Shown one piece after another: positions 59,706 to 64,000 of a stretch of 64,000 bases of DNA. How positions within the stretch are numbered: the stretch's first letter is position 1; the number at the start of each line of letters is the position of its first letter. Under the pieces are notes generated by a model. It made no database searches, had not been told where the DNA came from, and saw only the letters and a list, made by a program, of their open reading frames with translations. The stretch is taken from the NCBI GenBank assembly GCA_034008185.1, contig CM067091.1, positions 10,023,799-10,087,798 of the forward strand, in the 5' to 3' direction. A program made the position numbers and the translations under genes. Source of the stretch: Gorsachius magnificus (Eukaryota > Chordata > Aves > Pelecaniformes > Ardeidae).

Positions 59706-62277
59706 GTACCTCCCCATCTACACTGGGTTAAATTGCATGCCTTTGCTGGACTGTCATGGTGCAGAGCCAAGTACCTGGTCTGCTCCCGGGTGGGTTTAGT
59801 GGATGTGCTGGGGAGCAGGTTGCAGAGAATATGGCAGCAAAATTGCTGCCTTGCCTGAAAATGGCAGCGTATGGCTTGAGTCACCAGCGATGTCCTGTGT
59901 TGGGCCTGCATGATGGAGAGGAGAAATGGGAGACAAGAAAATTCAGTATCCAAGGAGGGTGGGCAGAAGTTCTAGGACAGGCTGAGACGAGGTGGATGTA
60001 TACTGTCAGCACAAAGATAATAGCTGGGTAGCTGTACGAACAAGATTTGAGAGATAAACTCTAGAGAGAGAAGAGGAGAGAACCAAGAGCCTGTTGAACC
60101 TCCAGAGGGTATGAGGAGGTGGATCCTCAGAAGAAACATGCTGAAGGAGCAGTTGGGGTGGTAGGAGGGAAACCAACTCCGGGCATGGGAGGTGGACTGA
60201 AGGAGGCTGAGGATGGAGATGGCAGAGAAGGTATTTTTAAGCAGCGTGTTGAGTGAATTCGGAGAGGGCGAGGAGGTAGAGGGGTAAATCAAGGGTTAAA
60301 AAACCAATGCAGTAGAAAAGCAGGAGAAATGATTGTGCCCCAGGCTGGCAATAAGAGGTGGAGTGTGATGTGTGCTAATCCCGTCATCCACATGTGGGTA
60401 CATGTTTGGTGTAAGATAGGGAAGGGTTGGATCGCACAGGCCTCTGTCGTGAGTTCCGCAGTTCCTCCTTACTAAGAAGAACTTGCTCTAAATGTTCTAA
60501 AAGAACTAACATGTGTTTTGGGGTTGACTGTAGGTCAGGACTGGAATAGAGTGTGGCACTCAAGTTAAAGGTGCTCTGCAAAGATGGAAAATGCATGCTT
60601 TGTTTCACTTTTTCCACTGTGAAAAACAAAATTTACAGGATTTCTGTTTCTTTGTCTTCCTTTAAAAACCAAAAGACCTCAAGATTATCTTGTTTGGCTT
60701 TTTCCTACTTGCAGGAGATCTCCTTGGAGAGGACAGAGCAAAAGTGTGGGCTCTTTAGCTCTTAGTTGCTGTATGTGGGAATTTAAATTCTGACAAAAAA
60801 GTCTGTTTCCTAAACCAACTTGTTGGGTGTTTGAGTTCAATATGTGTCCCAGGCTCCTACTTCCATCCAAAACAGAGAATTCTGTATGGGCAAAATAAGT
60901 GTCTTATTCTCACAAGTACTTATTACACATCATTTTCTTGGAATCAGTCCTACGAAAGCACTAATTATGTAGTTGTCGGTAGCCATTGCTGGGGAGGACA
61001 AAGGATGGACAAAGGCTGCATGTAAAAACTGCATGCAATGTCTGGGAGGAAGGAAGGTCCTTGTGTCTGCTGCTTATCTCTGTCAATTTGTAATCCGTGG
61101 ACTTGTCCCTGGAGCAAATGAGTTCGATCGCTGCAGACTGTGGGTGGGGAGCAGCTGTCCTTCATTTGCTGAAAAGAAAAAACAACCCAGTGCTTGCAAA
61201 CAACTCTGATTTAATTTGGGGAAGGTTTCCTTGGATAGGAAGACATGGTAGGGAGCCCATCATAGAGACGTCTCCAAGCCCTGTGCAGCAGTTCTTGGAG
61301 AAGCACTGGGTCTGTAGCCGCAGCCTGTATCTTACCCGTGGATGCTGAGGATCAGGGTCCGTTCAGCAGGAGGTCATGGTGTGTCTGTAGGATACAGCGA
61401 GAGCCAGCTCCGTCAGTGGTAGAAGTTGACTGACACAGATATATGGTCTCCTTCACCAACTCAGACATGATTTATCCTACCTGGGTGACAGCCTTGCCAT
61501 GAAAATAGATGTGCCCGTGCCCTTCTGTGCCTCTCTCAGCTTCTCCTGTCCCGTTTGTGTGTCTGGCCAGTATCTCCATTAGGAAGGTCACGGTGGAATT
61601 GAGATATGTGTTTCCAGTGCCTCAGTGCGGAGGCTGTCCTCCAGGCACAGGCTGCCCAAAGCTCAGCAGCTCTTGGTGGTCACTAGTCATGTTGATTTGG
61701 TTTTGTCTTTTTTTTTTTTTTTTTTTTTCCCCCTCCCCCCTCTAGAACTTGGAAAAATAGTAAAGGCAGGAACCAGCTATGAGACTGCAGGGGCCACAAA
61801 GGGTAGAGGTGAGAAGGAAACAGTGCTCATAGTGCTGTGGCTGTCTAGTCTCTGTCACCTCCTGGTGTTACCCACCCACCTCCTGGGATCCTGTGGCTCT
61901 GCAGGAACTGAGAGGTGAAGAGTGGAGAGAAACTTGGCTCCTTGGTGTGTGCTTGGTGCCACGGAGCTGTACCGCTGCTCTGGGAGTCAGCCCAGCTTCT
62001 GCTTGCGTTGTCCCCCAGAGCTCTGAGACAACTTGGACAATCAGCCCTGCTACTCCATGTCCCAACACTTCCCTTGGGGACAGCATCAGTGTGTGGCTCT
62101 GCCCACCAGGCTCTTGCAGAACTACAGGTGTCAGCCACCGATTCTGCACAGAATCATGTTTTGTACTGATTCACCACTTTGCAGTTGCTGGTAGCTTCAT
62201 GACTCACTGCTGATATTTTTCCTAGCATGGTAGGGAGTCATTTAAGCTGCTTTTAATACATCTGTTCTCCATTGCAG
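59706..62277 (+). other. ARHGAP39: Intron between the linker exon and the MyTH4 exon
   Basis: Intron of about 2.6 kb with a T21 tract at 61708-61728 that continues as a C-rich pyrimidine run to an AG at 61745. It contains an exon-like 63-nt interval (61746-61808) that would introduce a stop. No gene was recognised. Confidence 0.7.
61708..61743 (+). repeat. T21 plus C-rich polypyrimidine tract
   Basis: Twenty-one T residues are followed by CCCCCTCCCCCCTCT and then AG. It is a simple repeat, and on the transcribed strand also an exceptionally strong polypyrimidine tract. Confidence 0.85.

Positions 62278-64000
<1,723 letters not shown>

Overview
The window looks like nuclear DNA from a bird. 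The support is a well-preserved 5'-truncated CR1 LINE with the typical octamer-like 3' end, several decayed CR1 pieces, a typical avian endogenous-retrovirus LTR, and exons that read as vertebrate orthologues with canonical GT/AG splice sites. I cannot name the species. Two protein-coding genes are present, both cut by the window edges and arranged head to head. Most of the rest is intron or intergenic sequence.

Region 1 (1 to about 9.3 kb, minus strand) is the 5' part of RBM39, an SR-like splicing factor. It has part of a coding exon at 1-102, a 50-nt exon at 3785-3834, the start-codon exon at 5708-5770, and a probable non-coding first exon ending at 8969. The exon phases join exactly and give the characteristic RBM39 N-terminus and the start of its RS domain. 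The promoter is a CpG island of roughly 8.4-9.6 kb. It carries three perfect TCTCGCGAGA elements and one near-copy within 140 bp, an ETS-like site and a DR1 nuclear-receptor-like site. A CpG-retaining block inside the intron between the first two coding exons looks like an autoregulatory poison exon.

Region 2 (about 9.6-22.17 kb) is intergenic. It holds a complete tRNA-Glu(TTC) gene on the minus strand (12070-12141), a GC-rich low-complexity stretch beside it, a probable solo LTR (about 15.16-15.78 kb) and an old CR1 3' fragment (about 17.92-18.09 kb). I found no convincing protein gene there.

Region 3 (about 22.2 kb to the end, plus strand) is a RhoGAP gene of the ARHGAP39/Vilse family. It has a TATA box and CpG-island first exon (non-coding), a long first intron, an exon with two WW domains (49481-49879), a large linker exon (58397-59705) and an exon with the MyTH4 domain (62278-62823). 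The RhoGAP exons must lie beyond 64 kb. Two points stand out. The MyTH4 exon has an apparent one-base deletion near 62427 that shifts the frame. The gene sits beside RBM39, which is not where ARHGAP39 lies in mammals (RBM39 is on human 20q11, ARHGAP39 on 8q24.3). This copy may therefore be a separate paralogue, possibly a whole-genome-duplication ohnologue kept in birds. The long first intron also carries an ancient CR1 pair (32.5-34.7 kb), a young CR1 with an open reading frame (44.38-45.28 kb), an AT-rich cluster of TTAAT motifs and simple repeats.

The two genes share no obvious pathway. The many long open frames in the GC-rich islands and introns look like compositional artefacts.
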